Of a stretch of DNA of 64,000 nucleotides, positions 21,201 to 33,944 are shown in pieces (the stretch's first letter is position 1; each line of letters opens with the position of its first letter). The position numbers and the translations under genes are program-made. A model generated the notes under the pieces. That model had not been told where the DNA came from. It made no database searches and saw only the letters and a program-made list of their open reading frames with translations. The stretch is from contig OV884056.1 in assembly GCA_930367215.1 (NCBI GenBank), positions 196,581,310-196,645,309 of the forward strand, given 5' to 3'. Origin of the DNA: Pollenia angustigena (taxonomy: Eukaryota; Arthropoda; Insecta; Diptera; Polleniidae).

Positions 21201-23258
21201 TTTAATTTGCTTCAGTCTGGGCACTAGACTAATTCTATAAAAAAATATTAACTAATTTTTTCTTTTATTGAATTTTATCAAAGTTTGGATTAAAGTAATG
21301 CTTAACTTGACCACAACTGAAAGCTTTTGCATAAAAATTAAGGTCAAACTTACGAAAATACATGTTAAATGACTCAATGTTTCCTCTACTTTTGGTTTAT
21401 TTTTTTGAAAATTTTTAATTTTACTTACAGGTTTATATTTAATGTGGGGACTCGATCCATTTTTAATGGGAGTTTTACTGCCACTTCATCGATTTGCGAA
21501 CGAAGACTTCGATCGCTTAACTTTCATTTAAAACCAAAACAAATAGTATAGTATTGTTTTTGTTTTACCTGTATACAAAAGAAATGGTTTTGCTTCTTGT
21601 TACTGTATCAGGCCCAGAGCAGACAAATCGTCGCTATAGTTGTGAACTAAAAGTTGTGTAAAAATGGAGAGAAATCTATTCAAGAAACCATAATGGATTT
21701 GCACAATTTACAAAAATAACACTTAAAATACTTTAAATCTGTGTAAGTGTTATGTAAATGTTATTAATACAAGTATTACTTAAGAATTACTAAATATAAC
21801 TAACATATGTACTTAAAATTAGTAAACATAACCTATAAAAATCTCTTAGATTTAAAACAAGCAAAACCACAAAAACTGCACTAGTTTTTCGAGTGCTTTT
21901 AGTAGTGATGACGATGAAATTCCAAGAATTTGTCATCAAACGCACCGCTAGACATTCAGGTGCTATTTTTAAAGTACAATCACTTGATCTAAATGTAAGT
22001 ATGCATGTGAAAACGTATGAAGCACATACGCTTTCACATACAGGATCAAAAGATTTGACAGGATCAAAAGGTTTCGTCATGTTAACAAAAATTAGAGCAT
22101 GATTATAGAACTCACACACACTCTTTTTAATACTCACATACATATAAAATTTAGGTTGTCAAATCTGCTTATAGGGATTTAAGAGCTACATCACAGACAC
22201 ACACACACAGACAATAGTACGATTGCGCAGCTTTGTTTTGTATTTTTATAACAATAATGAAATTACGAGCATTATTGTGATGATTTGTTGTAAACAATTC
22301 CCATGTTTGAACACTCTCTGCTCTTGTTTAAATACATTACAATTGTCTACCATAAAAAAGACAAAGAAATATTTTAGGCATATGAATTTGAACAATAAAG
22401 TAGAAGGTGCGATTTTCAATATTAAAGAACATATTTAGATTTGTATTTTTACATATTAGTAACACTAAGTGCTGTTGTCATTTTATTGTAATTTTTTCAT
22501 TTGGTTTTCAAATATTGCCATTATTTGTTGGACTTTATCTTCTATTGTCATATTTTTTGAAAAAGTATTTAGAGTGTGAGCGTGTGTTTTTTGTTTGTCT
22601 GGTTCAAGTGTTAAGCACAGTACTTCAGTATATTTTGTCCAGAAGGAATTACTGGTTGTTAGTTTTACAAAAAGAGCTAATTTGATTAATATCTTAAGAG
22701 TTTTGTTATACATATCCTGACATCTTTAAAATGCTTTCTTTTAGGGCATTAAATTTTTTTGTCTTAATTTTTAATAGAGAAGTACTGAAATTCGAGACTG
22801 CATTTTAATGTGTTTTATTCTTTCAAACAGTCAAGTTAATTAAGTGACAATATTCGAACGTATTTATTTCGAAAATTTTGATTTTAGCGATAACTTTCCT
22901 CATAAAATGAAGAAGTATCATGTTGCCTGAATGTAATATTGCGTGTGAAATTGTCATAAAAGAAAAGATTATATGTAACAATTTTGCTCTAAAGACACAT
23001 ATTCAAGGCAGAAAGTGCTAATAATACTTTTGTTTATAATTTATTTTAAGAAAAGGGCAACAATGTAGAACTTATCACTGATATAAATTCTGGATCAAGA
23101 GATACAAAATTTTATGGCATAAACAATCTGACATCTGAATGAAAAATTTGGCATTGTTTTAATTATTTTTTTTTTAATTTTTGAAAAAATTCTCTTCATG
23201 CCACAACTTTCTTATAGATACATACATACATACATATTGTCAGCTCATTATTGGTTTA
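21201..23258. other. Mostly low-copy sequence, no gene recognised
   Basis: It holds a partial foldback arm at 21488-21575 and a CA microsatellite at 22193-22210. Overlapping open frames on both strands at 21790-22143 lack family signatures or splice structure that I can defend. Confidence 0.35.
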
Positions 23259-23292
23259 GCGCATATCATGGTAATTTCACCATGATATGCGC
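23259..23292. repeat. Perfect 14-bp stem hairpin
   Basis: GCGCATATCATGGT, a 6-nt spacer, and its exact inverse ACCATGATATGCGC. No larger element could be delimited around it. Confidence 0.8.
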
Positions 23293-23636
23293 CTTAACTT
23301 TTCGAATTTATTTTTCTTCTATTTTTATTGTAAAATATAACAGTCGTTTTGACATTTGACAATGTTGCATATTATGCAAACTGTTTGTTAGGTCTTTAAG
23401 CGTTAATCATATAATTTTTGTAGTTGTGGTCGTTTATTTTTTGTTAATAAAATCGTTAATAATGGTCGAAGGATTCCAGATTGTGGACATTTGTGTTGAT
23501 ACAATACATCAGAATCAATGCAAATGTTAATGTTTGGTTAGTAAGGGCCTTTTGCGTTTAAGGTAAAGATATATACACATATAATCAGGAAACATTCTTT
23601 ATTTGTATAAACAAAAGTTGTTTCCTTGTATAAATA

Positions 23637-24115
23637 GCAAGAAGTCGGTCCGGCCCGACCAAATTATACAATATTTACAGACAAATTTTCGAGAGTGGGC
23701 CGTATTTGGGACACATGGGCAATTGTGGACCCGCCAGATTAAAATTATGCAAGGAGCGTAAGATTCATAAAAAAGTTCTTTGTGTTGAATATTACATAGA
23801 TAAATACTTCCAAATGAGATTTTTTTCTTTAAGTGATTTTAAGGAGGGGGTTTATATGGTGCCTTTGGTTAATTTTGGACATACTAGTACAAACTTTTGC
23901 CATGACATGGTATGGCATGACTTTGTTTTTTAATTCCCTAAGCTAGATAGACTAGCTCAATACCAACTAGCCTACCGGGGCAATCAAAAATAATAAAACA
24001 TAGCGACCCAGAAAGCGATCCTCAGTCGATTGGTATAACAAACGGTATGGTAGGACCAATATTTTTAAGATTTACATACATCAGCACCAATGCAGCAGAC
24101 ATTGTCAATTATTTT
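23637..24115 (+). repeat. Dispersed 'gtccggcccgaccaa' repeat
   Basis: It opens with 'aagaagtcggtccggcccga', contains 'attttcgagagtgggccg', 'gacacatgggcaattgtgga', 'gcgatcctcagtcgattggt' and 'catcagcaccaatgcagca', matching in order the repeat at 32380-32935 and 53774-53900. It is interrupted by a tRNA-like fragment at 23941-23986. It resembles a Helentron/DINE-like non-coding element. Confidence 0.5.
23941..23986 (-). mobile_element. tRNA-like SINE head fragment
   Basis: The minus-strand sequence from 23981, GCCCCGGTAGGCTAGTTGG, then 'tattgagctagtctat', matches the head of the SINE at 11497-11669. Only the first ~40 bp are present. Confidence 0.45.
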
Positions 24116-26385
24116 AATGAACCGTCATGTATATATATGTATACATATATATTCCTCTAACTCCCACTGGAGCATAGGGCGCCAAAAACCGTCATAAAAA
24201 TTTATAACTTATAAAAAAATTGGTTAAGAATGTTATAAAAATGTATAAAGGTCCTTAAGAAAAGCCCAACTAAATAATTATATCCTTAAGTATATCCAAC
24301 TATTTCCGGTCGTGGAGATATTAAAGGGTGTCTTTGCGCAGGCCGAGCTGAAGGACACCAGATATAAAGATTTCATACAAATTAAGTATGAAGGTTGCCG
24401 CTTAAGGTAAAATTTTGTTTGCTATAAAATCGTAACATTGCCGTATGCGACCATGATATTTAAGGAGATGATGCAAGTGTTGCTAATAAAGTCATATATA
24501 AAAAAAAATTTTAAATTATGTCTCTTAAGCTTTTTTTTTTCCTTATAAATTATGGGCATTAAACATAAAAGTATAAAATTATTTAACATTCCAACCAATT
24601 TTTCTGGTATTTTAAAAGACATATTAAGCAAAGAAACATTGACTGAATAATCATAACATAACCACTGCAATGTGTATTTTACCAAATATTTGTTTTCAAA
24701 AATATGTGTTACTATTTGTTATAGGGGTCCACTATAAGAAACAACTTTCTTAAGAGGATAATGAAGCAACAATCGGATAGAGTCCCTCAACTGAAGAATT
24801 CAACAAGTAAAGAGTCTACCTACAAAAAAGTCTTTAAATTTCAACTTTTAACCCGTCAGCCTTTGTGCTATTTCGCTCTTTAAAGTTTGATCGTTTTTGA
24901 TAAATGTACAAACTGACCAGAAAACTTTCATAATTTCTTTTTGTGTATTTCTTATGTAAACCAGCATAATGTTTATCCTTGGTAAGACAACTTCTTAAAA
25001 ATAAATCTAAGTACATAATTAAAAAAAAAATCTAAGGAAAGCAAGATTTTGTTCTTCATTATTTAAAAAAAAATCCCATATTTCAAATAATATAAAACCT
25101 ATTTTTTCTTGCTCCTTTTTTAATGTTTAAATTTTATTCCTTTGACTCTTCGTTTTACAGCCCTTTCCCATCATCTTCATTCAGCCATTCTTTATATCAA
25201 ATATAGTGTAGACTTCTGCATGAAATCATGTTTATTTTTGTAATTATTTACACTTATGAAAATCTTATCCATAGAAACCATAAAGTATACAAACTATCAC
25301 TTTAGTTTAACTATTCACAGACGCCCCTTTTATGTTTCTTTTTGCACAACTTCCAGCACCACACGTTCATTTTAAGGATGCCAACAACCAACCCATTCAT
25401 TCATTCACTAATTTACTCGCAAACAAAAATTTATACACACACAATCTCTGTTATTTAGTGAGAAGTGTACTTGTGTGGTGAAACAAGGATTTTTATTTGT
25501 AAATTTATTAAAGTACGAGTGTATACACAATTTTATTGACTGTCAGTCAAGCAGTGAAGTAGACACAAGGACGTATGAATGGTAAAGCATACAAAGGCAA
25601 ACATGCATTTGTACAATTACGCATACAAGTATAAATATGTTAAAGGCCCATTTAGTTTATAAAAAGCTGTTTTATTCATTTTTTCATAAACACACACTCA
25701 TACTTTTGAATGAGGAAAGTATGCTACCTTTTTTTTCTCTTTTTCAGAGGCAACAATAATCCTTTTTATGTGAAACGTGTGCATATTACCGGATATATCC
25801 TGTTGTACAAAGGACTTTTATTTGAGCTTGTAAAAATGTACTTCTTTCTTTGTTGGTATAATTTTAATGAACCCTTTTTAATTTTGTTGTTGTTTTCTGG
25901 TTAGTTAAATTGATATTTGGAAAAACTTTATTTATTATAATTTCATTAAGATTGATATCGTCATCATAATCTAAATGATTCAAAATCTCACGCTTGTATC
26001 GTGTTTATATATGAATGAATGTTTGTAAATTTGTGGTAAATAATTAGTTACGTCAATATAAAATCATTAAACAATTAGAAGGTTTTAAGAAATTGTTACA
26101 TGGAAGGATGTTTAAGGAGGGGTTTAAGTATATGGCTTTAGGTAAATATATTTTAAGAGCAACATACTATGATTGGACTGAATGCTAATGTTTGTACATA
26201 AGCATTTAAATGTTGACTTATACTATTATGAGGTTAAAATTAAAAATAATTTGTTTAAAATTAGCAATTATTTGTTCGAAGTAAACTATAATTTGGTCAA
26301 AATTAATCATATTATTAATGTGTTGTTTATTTTATTCGGCTAAAGGTCTTTTATCATTAAATGAAAACAAAAACAACTTTTTTTT
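24116..26385. other. Low-copy AT-rich sequence with a MITE M fragment
   Basis: No gene is recognised. At 26146-26180 'atattttaagagcaacatactatgat' type sequence matches the left interior of MITE M (6168), and 'gaggggtttaagtatatggc' just before it resembles the dispersed repeat. The rest is unassigned. Confidence 0.35.
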
Positions 26386-27415
26386 TATACCCTCCACCAC
26401 AATTAGTTTTGAAGAGGGTATATTAAGTTTGTCATTCCGTGTGAAACTTTTTTATTATTCATCTTAGACCCTATAAAGTATATATATTCTGGGTCCTTGA
26501 GTAATTCTAAGTCGATTTAGCCATGTCCGTCTGTCTGTCCGTCTGTTGAAAACACGCTCACTTTCGAACAACTCAAAAGAAATGAACAAACTTGGTGCCA
26601 AATTGCTTGTAGTTATCCTAAGCAGTTTGGGATTGAAATCCAGCAATATCGGTTAAGTAGGACCAGAGCTATGAATCAAAATGTGGAACCACCACCTAAA
26701 AAAATTGATAATTTTGTTACAAAAAATAAAATAAATGCTGGAATAAGGCACCGAATGAGATAAGCTTTTGCAAAAATTTGTTTTATTTGCTGTTAAATTT
26801 CGTGAAGATCCGTCCATAATTTACCCTAAGCCCCATATAAACAATACCCTCGGAAAACAGTTTAGTACGCCTTAAACCGTAAAAAATAACGCTAGCGTAA
26901 CAAAATTTGGTACGTCAGAGTTTTTTAGGACTAGAAATAACACTGTGAAATTTCGTGACGATCGGTCTATAATTTACCTTAGGCCCCATATAAACACTAC
27001 AACCGGAAAACAGTTTAGAACGCCTAAAACCGTAAAAAATAATGCAATCATAACAAATTTTGACTCGTCACAGTTTTATAGGACTTTAAATGATACTGTG
27101 AAATTTCGTGAAGATCGGTACTTACTTTACCCTAGGCCCCATAGAAACCCTACTCCCGGAAAACAGTTTAGTACACCTAAAACCATAATTAATAATGCTA
27201 GCATAACAGAAATTGGTACGTCACAGTTTTAAATGACTAGAAATGACGCTGTGAAATTTCGTGATGATCGGTCCATAATTTACCCTAGGCCCTATATAAA
27301 CCCTACTACCGGAAAACAGTTTAGTCGCCTAAAACCATAATTAATAACAAATCGTCACAGTTTAAGATAATAAGAACATCATACAGACATTACTCCTTAA
27401 ACATTCGAAACATAA
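26386..27415 (+). mobile_element. Helentron/DINE-like element C
   Basis: The 5' end reads 'tataccctccaccacaatta' followed by 'gaagagggtata'. Next come 'accctataaagtatatatat' and 'gccatgtccgtctgtctgtc' (26475-26545), 'ggaaccaccacctaaaaaa', and about four 153-bp units (26790-27360). The 3' hairpin end is missing: the element stops near 27415 where a SINE-like complex begins. It is the cleanest copy of the 5' half in the window. Confidence 0.75.
26790..27360 (+). repeat. 153-bp tandem units of Helentron C
   Basis: Repeated 'gaaatttcgtga(c/a)gatcggt', 'ataatttaccctaggcccc', 'ggaaaacagtttagtacgcc' and 'ataacaaaatttggtacgtc'. One unit-and-a-half stays open as a 95-codon frame at 26945-27232. I consider it non-coding. 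Confidence 0.8.
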
Positions 27416-27419
27416 ATTG

Positions 27420-28225
27420 TTAAATGTTTTTCTTGAAGTCCAAGTACATTTTTTTGTTTTTTCATTTTGTCTTTCTCTTTTCTGTTGACCTTTTTCAGCA
27501 CAACTTGAAGGACAAATGTACACATGTTGTAAAATTCCTTTCTTCATAAAAATAATTTAATGAAAATTAAATTTCATGAACTTAAGCCTAATTAAAAATA
27601 TTAAAAATTTGGATTAAAAACCATAAATAGTTCAACAAAATAACCACAATACTAATTATTGTTTAAGCTAAGGCACGAGCTCTATGTGTACATTTGTCCT
27701 TCAAGTTGTGCTGAAAAAGGTCAACAGAAAAGAGAAAGACAAAATGAAAAAACAAAAAATGTACTTGGACTTCAAGAAAAATTCTTGACAAAAGTACGAA
27801 AAAACAGAAGTAAGGAAAAAACATATAAAATCGATTAAAATGGATAATCATTCAGGAAAGCAAATTTCGATCTACCAAATGTTTAAATACAATTTGGTTT
27901 AAGGATTGATGTTTGACTATTGACGTCAGCAGTCGTCGATGGCTGCGAGTGTAAGACGGCAAATCCATCTGAGGAGATCGAGTGGTTGCGATCGAAACAT
28001 GTCATGGTAACCTGCCGGCCAGGGTTCGAGCCCGAGCCACGTCAAGAATGAAAGATTATCAATAACAATTTTAATTGATTTTCATGTTGTAAAATTCCTT
28101 TCTTCATAAAAATAATTTAATGAAAATTAAATTTCATGAACTTGAGCCTAATTAAAATTATTGAAAATTTGGATTAAAAACCATAAATAGTTCAACAAAA
28201 AAACCACAATACTAATTAATATAAA
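27420..28225 (+). mobile_element. SINE-like element, copy 2, with an inverted 5' segment
   Basis: The plus-strand copy from about 27690 to 28225 has the same order as 15640-15095: 'cttcaagttgtgctgaaaaa', 'cttggacttcaagaaaaatt', 'atttcgatctaccaaatg', TGACGTCA, 'gatggctgcgagtgtaagac', 'agggttcgagcccg' and 'cttcataaaaataatttaat'. Just upstream, 27430-27525 is an inverted copy of its 5' part and 27526-27660 a direct copy of its 3' part. This may be a second insertion with 5' inversion as in twin-primed retrotransposition, or a rearrangement. Confidence 0.5.
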
Positions 28226-28672
28226 AAATTTTTTAAAATTTTTGTAATATTAAAGAAAATTAATTGTTGGTATTTTTTAGATTTTTTGAAAATGGTTGAC
28301 GAAGTCAACCGAAATATCGGAAAAAATAAATTGTTAAAAATAAAATAAGAAAAAAGTTGTTTTTATTTTTATTTAATGATTCAAGACCTTTAATTAAATT
28401 AAATAAACAATCACACATAATAACACAGGTCAACAAAAAAGAAACACCCTACTTATTATTAATTTATTTATTTCAGAACATTTTTCAATGTGCTTTTTGA
28501 GTTAAGTTCTAATTTTATTTCGTTTTATTTATAAATCAAATTATAATTTTTGCCCCTAGTACAGTCTACAACTAAACTCTGGATCAGTTGTAGTGTGGTT
28601 AACAAAAACATTAAAAATTTACAACTGATCACTTAAAGTTGTTTTAATTTCAACTCAACTGGCTTGTATTAC
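28226..28672. other. No feature recognised
   Basis: Near 28290 'ttgacgaagtcaaccgaaat' contains a short inverted repeat, and 28560-28660 has repeated 'acaactgatc/gatcagttgt'. No element boundaries could be set. Confidence 0.35.
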
Positions 28673-28674
28673 TA

Positions 28675-28944
28675 CCCAGTAAAAACTTCGCTTACAAAAT
28701 AATGTGTTAGGTAATCAGGAAAAAGTAAAAGTACTACTTCCAACTCTACTGAAAGAACCAATGAATTTTACAAAGGTTGTCATAAAATGAATGCATTTAA
28801 ATGTAAATCATTATTTTTAACCTAGAAACATCTGAAAAATAATTAGTTATAGAAGTAGTTAAAGTAGTTATATAGAAGAAAAATTCTAAATAATGAGTGA
28901 AAAAAGCTATTAATTTTAAAAAAGCGGGCGAAGTTTTTACTGGG
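28675..28944. mobile_element. 270-bp TA-target MITE, CCCAGTAAAAACTTCGC
   Basis: The ends are TA-CCCAGTAAAAACTTCGC and GCGAAGTTTTTACTGGG-TA, a perfect 17-bp TIR with TA at 28673-28674 and 28945-28946. There is no coding capacity. Confidence 0.8.
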
Positions 28945-29092
28945 TATTAAAATCAATAACTTAAAGAAAAAGAATGTGCGAATTTGAAGCAAACCAAGCA
29001 AGTGATAACGAAGCATTTAACTACTGCTGAGCACATAATAATCATACTTTTGTTACTTTCAAGCATATTATTTTTTAAATCAAACAAACAAT

Positions 29093-29211
29093 TAGGCAAT
29101 TCACAAAGTGTTCTATTGGTTGTATATGCTATAATTTTATGAAAGTGACATTCACAAAATTATAGCAAATTTAACCAATATGACACAATAAAACACTTTG
29201 GGAATTGCCTA
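29093..29211. mobile_element. 119-bp foldback MITE, TAGGCAATTC
   Basis: The left arm TAGGCAATTCACAAAGTGTT pairs with the right arm ending GGAATTGCCTA. 'ctataattttatga' and 'aaaattatag' continue the hairpin almost to the centre. No clear TSD. Confidence 0.75.
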
Positions 29212-29276
29212 AATGTATAATAATGTTGTATTTTAATTTAATACCTGTGGTTGCAGCTAAATTTAAACATTATTGC

Positions 29277-29385
29277 CCGTATTCATAAAAATATTTTAAA
29301 TTTAATAAAGGCTTATAAAACAAATTTTCTTTAAAAATTTCCTTTAATAAACGTTTGTTAAATTTAGTAATCATTTATGAATATG
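29277..29385. mobile_element. Small MITE, 'cccgtattcataaa' termini
   Basis: The inverted ends CCCGTATTCATAAA and TTTATGAATATGG enclose 80 bp of 'tttaataaa' words. No certain TSD. Confidence 0.5.
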
Positions 29386-29628
29386 GTGATATATTGTTAT
29401 TTTAGCTCTATTTGAAGTTTCAAGGGAGAAAAAGCTTTTATAGTTAAATATAAACTAAATTCTATTAATCGTGACAATAGTCATGTAAAAAACCACAATA
29501 GTTTTCTTGAGGCCACTGCTGCGACCACAATACGGGTTTTTAACCATACCTCAACCATGTAAATATACAGGTAGTAACGATGCTTGCCTACCAAATTTAG
29601 AGTAAAATATTGAGGTGTCTATCTGCAA

Positions 29629-30092
29629 TAGAGCTGGCAAACTATCGATAGTCGCAACATTCGAAAGTTTGTCGACAAACTATCGATACTACCGATAGTA
29701 TCGAATTCTTTAAGGAATTGTTAAATTTAATTTTTTAGTACTCACGTATTTTAAAAAAGACAATTTTCAATATGGAATTTGACCATTTTTAAAATTAAAA
29801 TGACAGAAAATATGTTTAATTAAATAAATTCGGGTTTTAGTGGACAATTTTCCTTTAACATATTAAAATTTTTTTTTATTTAGCTGTTAATGCAATTGTT
29901 AAATTTAAAAGGGTTCGGCTTGGTTCACTGAACGAAGACTTGTTGTTCTTAGATAGAAGCAAAAATTTAGCGACATTTTCCTAAAAACAAATTTCACCGA
30001 TAGTATCGCTATCGAAAAGAAACCATCGATAGTCCAATGGAAACAAAACTATCGATAGTATCGATAGTACTATCGATTGTTTGCCAGCTTTA
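29629..30092. mobile_element. 464-bp hAT MITE, TAGAGCTGGCAAAC termini
   Basis: The ends are TAGAGCTGGCAAAC and, inverted, TAAAGCTGGCAAAC. A perfect 8-bp TSD ATCTGCAA lies at 29621-29628 and 30093-30100 and fits nTnnnnAn. Subterminal 'ctatcgatag' words recur many times on both sides, as in other hAT families with multiple transposase-binding sites. Confidence 0.88.
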
Positions 30093-30100
30093 ATCTGCAA

Positions 30101-31019
30101 GTGGTTAAAATGAATCACCACGACTTTTAATCAAATAAATATGAATGCCACTATGCGAGCCTATTGAAACAATTTTTGCATTCTTCATCTACAATTTCTT
30201 CCTAATTCACCCAAATAAAACTATCGTGCTAATATTTAAACCGGGTTGTTCATTTGGAATATCGTCCGCGGGAATGCTTTTATATTATTTCATTCAAATC
30301 GGGCTAAATTTGAAATTCATTCATGTCTAAGCTTTGAATTAGCAGTCTGGACCGATTTAAAATTGTTGATGTTTTTTTTTTAACCAGATGCAATCATTTT
30401 TATTTAATTTTTTTTTAAGTTCTCAAAAACATTAGAATTCTAATACTATAGGAAAGTAAATTTTACCTTAATTCAGAACCACAAAAGTTTATGATCATGA
30501 CTTAAACCGAATTAGTATTAGTCCATAATACCTGGGTTTTCAGAAATGGCTACAAACCATTAACATTAAAGTGTATTAAATGCCAGTTTCGCACGCAAAG
30601 CCAAATAACGCATTTTCAACGCATGCGTTAAATACACCTTTTTATATGTCAGCGAAACATGGCTGTTTACAAATGTGATCACACAACATATACAGGGGGC
30701 TAATTCTGGCAGTCGTGATCGAACACTTTTACGATTCGAAAGCCATTTTATTCCGTATTTTTTCAGTCGATACCGAAATTATTTTTTCAGTGGTGTAAAG
30801 CATTTGAACATTTGAGTTTCGCAACACTGAAACAATAATTTCGATTCCAGTTATATTGCGGTAAGGAGCCAGTGGGAAGGCCGAAAAAATTTAGAAAATG
30901 GAGGTTTATAGGCCTACTCTCAGAAAGCCCACCGACTCGAATAATAGGAAATCTTTGGACGGGAACGCACAGGGCAGCAGACGGCTAGGCCGACATAAGA
31001 TGACGTGGAAAAAGAACAC
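30101..31019. other. Unassigned
   Basis: At 30858-30985 short arginine/proline-rich open stretches ('gtgggaaggccgaaaa') may be relic coding sequence of a retroelement, but I cannot name it. The rest is AT-rich. Confidence 0.35.
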
Positions 31020-31465
31020 TACACACAAAAAAAACATGCCTGTGGTAAACATATTGTATGAGCAACATATTATGATAAGATTCATGATTGTAGTCACCAT
31101 ATTACGATTATTATTAAATCGTATTATGATAAAATATATTCGTTTTATTACATCATAATATTTTTACATTAATCTTATTCTTAATCATTATAAGTTAAGA
31201 AGTAATCATATTATTGTCATGTTTATCATAATAAATTAAGAAGTTATCTTATTATTGTCATGTTAATCATAACCAATTTAGAAGTAATCATATTAGGATA
31301 CAGTGGTACTGTCACAACAATAAAAAAAATTTTAATTTTTTTGCATCGATTTATTTCTTATTTTTTTTAATGTTAATACAATTTCTTTATTTTTTTAATT
31401 TTAGTAAAATTGTTTGTTAATGGATATTTTTTTTTAATTGTTGAACCACTCACTATAGTTATAAC

Positions 31466-33322
31466 TAGGGCAACCAAAAAAAAAAGAACTAACAAAACAG
31501 TTGAAAGCTCTTAACAAAAGCATTTAAAAACATGAAAATAAGCTCCTTAAATTAAAAAAAGCTATTTAAATTTATTTTTTATTTTCCACTTTATTCGTTT
31601 ATCACGTTGTTACAATTAAATTATAAGTTGATGCAATAAATTTTCAAAATGAAAACTATATTTATTTGGAGTCAACAAGTTCTTGTACATAGAAAAAGTT
31701 CTTCCTACGTCTGCAGATGCTAAGGGAGCATATTTAAAATTGAATATTTGCTCTGAAGTATATTTTATACCATTGGACTCAAAATTCCGCTTGCCTCCCA
31801 AAATATCCCCAATATCTTAAAGTTTCGCAAATCCTTAATTTTTAATAAAACTGATTTAATTTTTTTTATTAATTTTGTCTTCTTTATCCTCTGGAACACC
31901 GGACATTTTTCTTACGGTGTCTATAACTATATTCACTTGGAAAAACAATGAAAGATTTTTTGTTTCCAATTTTAAAAACCCAAAATTTGCAGAAATTAAC
32001 AATATTTGGTTCCGCAAATCACTTTCATTCCAGTGAAATTCTTAATAGCAAAACTATATTAAACTATTACTTTACCAAAAACAGAGAGCAGGGGAACTAA
32101 CAGACGTTACTTTATTCAAAAGCTATATTTAAAAAGAAATAAGACGATACAAACTGTGATGGTAAAAAGAGGTTACAGAAAGAGTATTATTGTATATAGT
32201 AACTGATCTTTAGAATACCGCTATGAAATTTAACAGAGAAGAGAGCTTAACAAGCAAATAATCAAATACGTTGATAAAAAGGCTTAATACTAAAAACTTA
32301 AACACATAAAAATTATATACAACCCTATAAAAACTACGTTACAGTACCTCTAAGACAAAGTAACATAAAAATTTAGTACGAAAGTATAGTCGGTCAAGCC
32401 CGACCATGTGCAACCCAATACCAAAGTATTTAAAACCAATTTTCGAGAGTGTATGGCTATACGAAAATTTCATTAAATTCGGTTTAATAATTTCTGATAA
32501 GCAGAAATCGCCCCCTATCTCCCCTCTTGGTCCAATTTTTTTAAAAAATGCATACCTTACGTGTCCATATAAATATGGATCTATCTACATTTGTCTTAAA
32601 TTTCATTAAAATTGGTTTGATAGTGGGCACAAAGACGCTATTGCGGAAAGCAGCTTGTATGGGGGCTATATGAAGTTATGGAGCGATCCGGCCTTTTGCC
32701 AGTTAGAACCTATTTTAGAACCAAACTTCATTAAATTATCATCAAAATTGCGACCTTTACTTTGCGCACAAGGTTACGTGGACAGCCAGCCGGAGGGACA
32801 TCGTTATATCGGCTCAGAAAGTGATTCTATTTCGATCGGTATACTTAAGGGCCAGTATTTTAAGGTGTTACACACATCAGCACAAATGCATAATACCCTC
32901 TCCACTCTTATTGTGTGGGTATAATAACATACAGATGTTATATGGGTTGTTGGGATGATATTTTACAACGGAAAACCAAAAAACTACTACCATAATATTG
33001 AACGATTTTTTAACCAGAGTTGTTACAGTACAAAAAGCGTTGATTTTTTAGTACATATTTATAAAAAAAAGTTCTACATCAAAAATAATAATAACGATTT
33101 TTGCAAAAATTATTATAGAATATTTTTTTTTTCGTATGAAAAAATTAAAAATAATAACTTAAATAACTAAAAAAAAGCCGATATTGCCAATATAGGCAAA
33201 AAAAAGCCCTAACAAATATAGCTCATTTTCTTTGTTTTTTATGATCGAAATTTGTGTTCAATCAAAATCATTCTATCTTGTAAACCAAAAAAATAAGCAT
33301 TTGCTTTTTTTTGGTTGCCCTA
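31466..33322. mobile_element. hAT non-autonomous element, copy 2
   Basis: The ends are TAGGGCAACCAAAAAAAA and the exact inverse TTTTTTTTGGTTGCCCTA. The 8-bp TSD GTTATAAC is itself palindromic (31458-31465 and 33323-33330) and fits nTnnnnAn. It is 1,857 bp and related throughout to 2031-3483. No transposase frame is visible. Confidence 0.88.
32380..32935 (+). repeat. Dispersed 'cggtcaagcccgaccatg' repeat, passenger in hAT copy 2
   Basis: This is the best copy of the family. It opens 'aagtatagtcggtcaagccc', includes 'ttttcgagagtgtatggc', 'tatgaagttatggagcgatc', 'tgcgcacaaggttacgtgga', 'atttcgatcggtatac' and 'catcagcacaaatgcataat', and closes 'gtgtgggtataataacatac'. It sits at the same internal site as in hAT copy 1, so it was acquired before that hAT family multiplied. 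Confidence 0.55.
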
Positions 33323-33944
33323 GTTATAACAAATAATTTGATAGGTACATATATTTAAAACAAACGACACAAATAATTGAAAACTATTTTACAAATGGAG
33401 ATAACAACATATTATTAGAGTACAAATGTATAGAAAGTTAACATATTATGGCTATTAAATATCATGAAATGGAAATAGTTGTTGGAAAAATTATTATTTT
33501 TCAGTTTGGACTTCAAGAAGAATTCTTGACAAAAGTACGAAAAAACAGACATTAAGGAAAAATACATGTAAAATCAATTAAAATGGAAAATCATTCAAAA
33601 AAGCAAATTTCGATCTACCAAAGGTTAAAATACAATTTGGTTTAAGGATTGATGTTTGACTATTGACGTCAGCAGTCGTCGATGGCTGCGAGTGTAAGAC
33701 GGCAAATCCATCTGAAGAGATCGAGTGGTTGCGATCGAAACATGTCGGGGTAACCTGCCGGCCAGGGTTCAAGCCCGGCTACAGTCAAGAATGAAAAATT
33801 ATCAATAACAATTTTAATTAATTTGAACTTAAGCCCTACAAGAAATGGATGACCGAAACTAAAAAAAAAATTTTTACTAACACACTTGCAAAAATTTTAC
33901 ATTAGTTGTACCACTCTAACATATATATAATTTTTGTTATACAT

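Noticed and set aside
21790..22143. 117-codon minus-strand frame, the longest in the window
   Set aside because: It overlaps an opposite-strand frame of similar length, and I see no domain, signal peptide or splice context. Length alone is not enough in DNA of this size.
26945..27232. 95-codon open frame with a repeated RSIIY...GKQF pattern (also 4862-5152, 5474-5740 and 12214-12507 on the minus strand)
   Set aside because: It follows from the 153-bp period of the Helentron tandem core; there is no start context, no conserved domain, and units with stops lie next to it.
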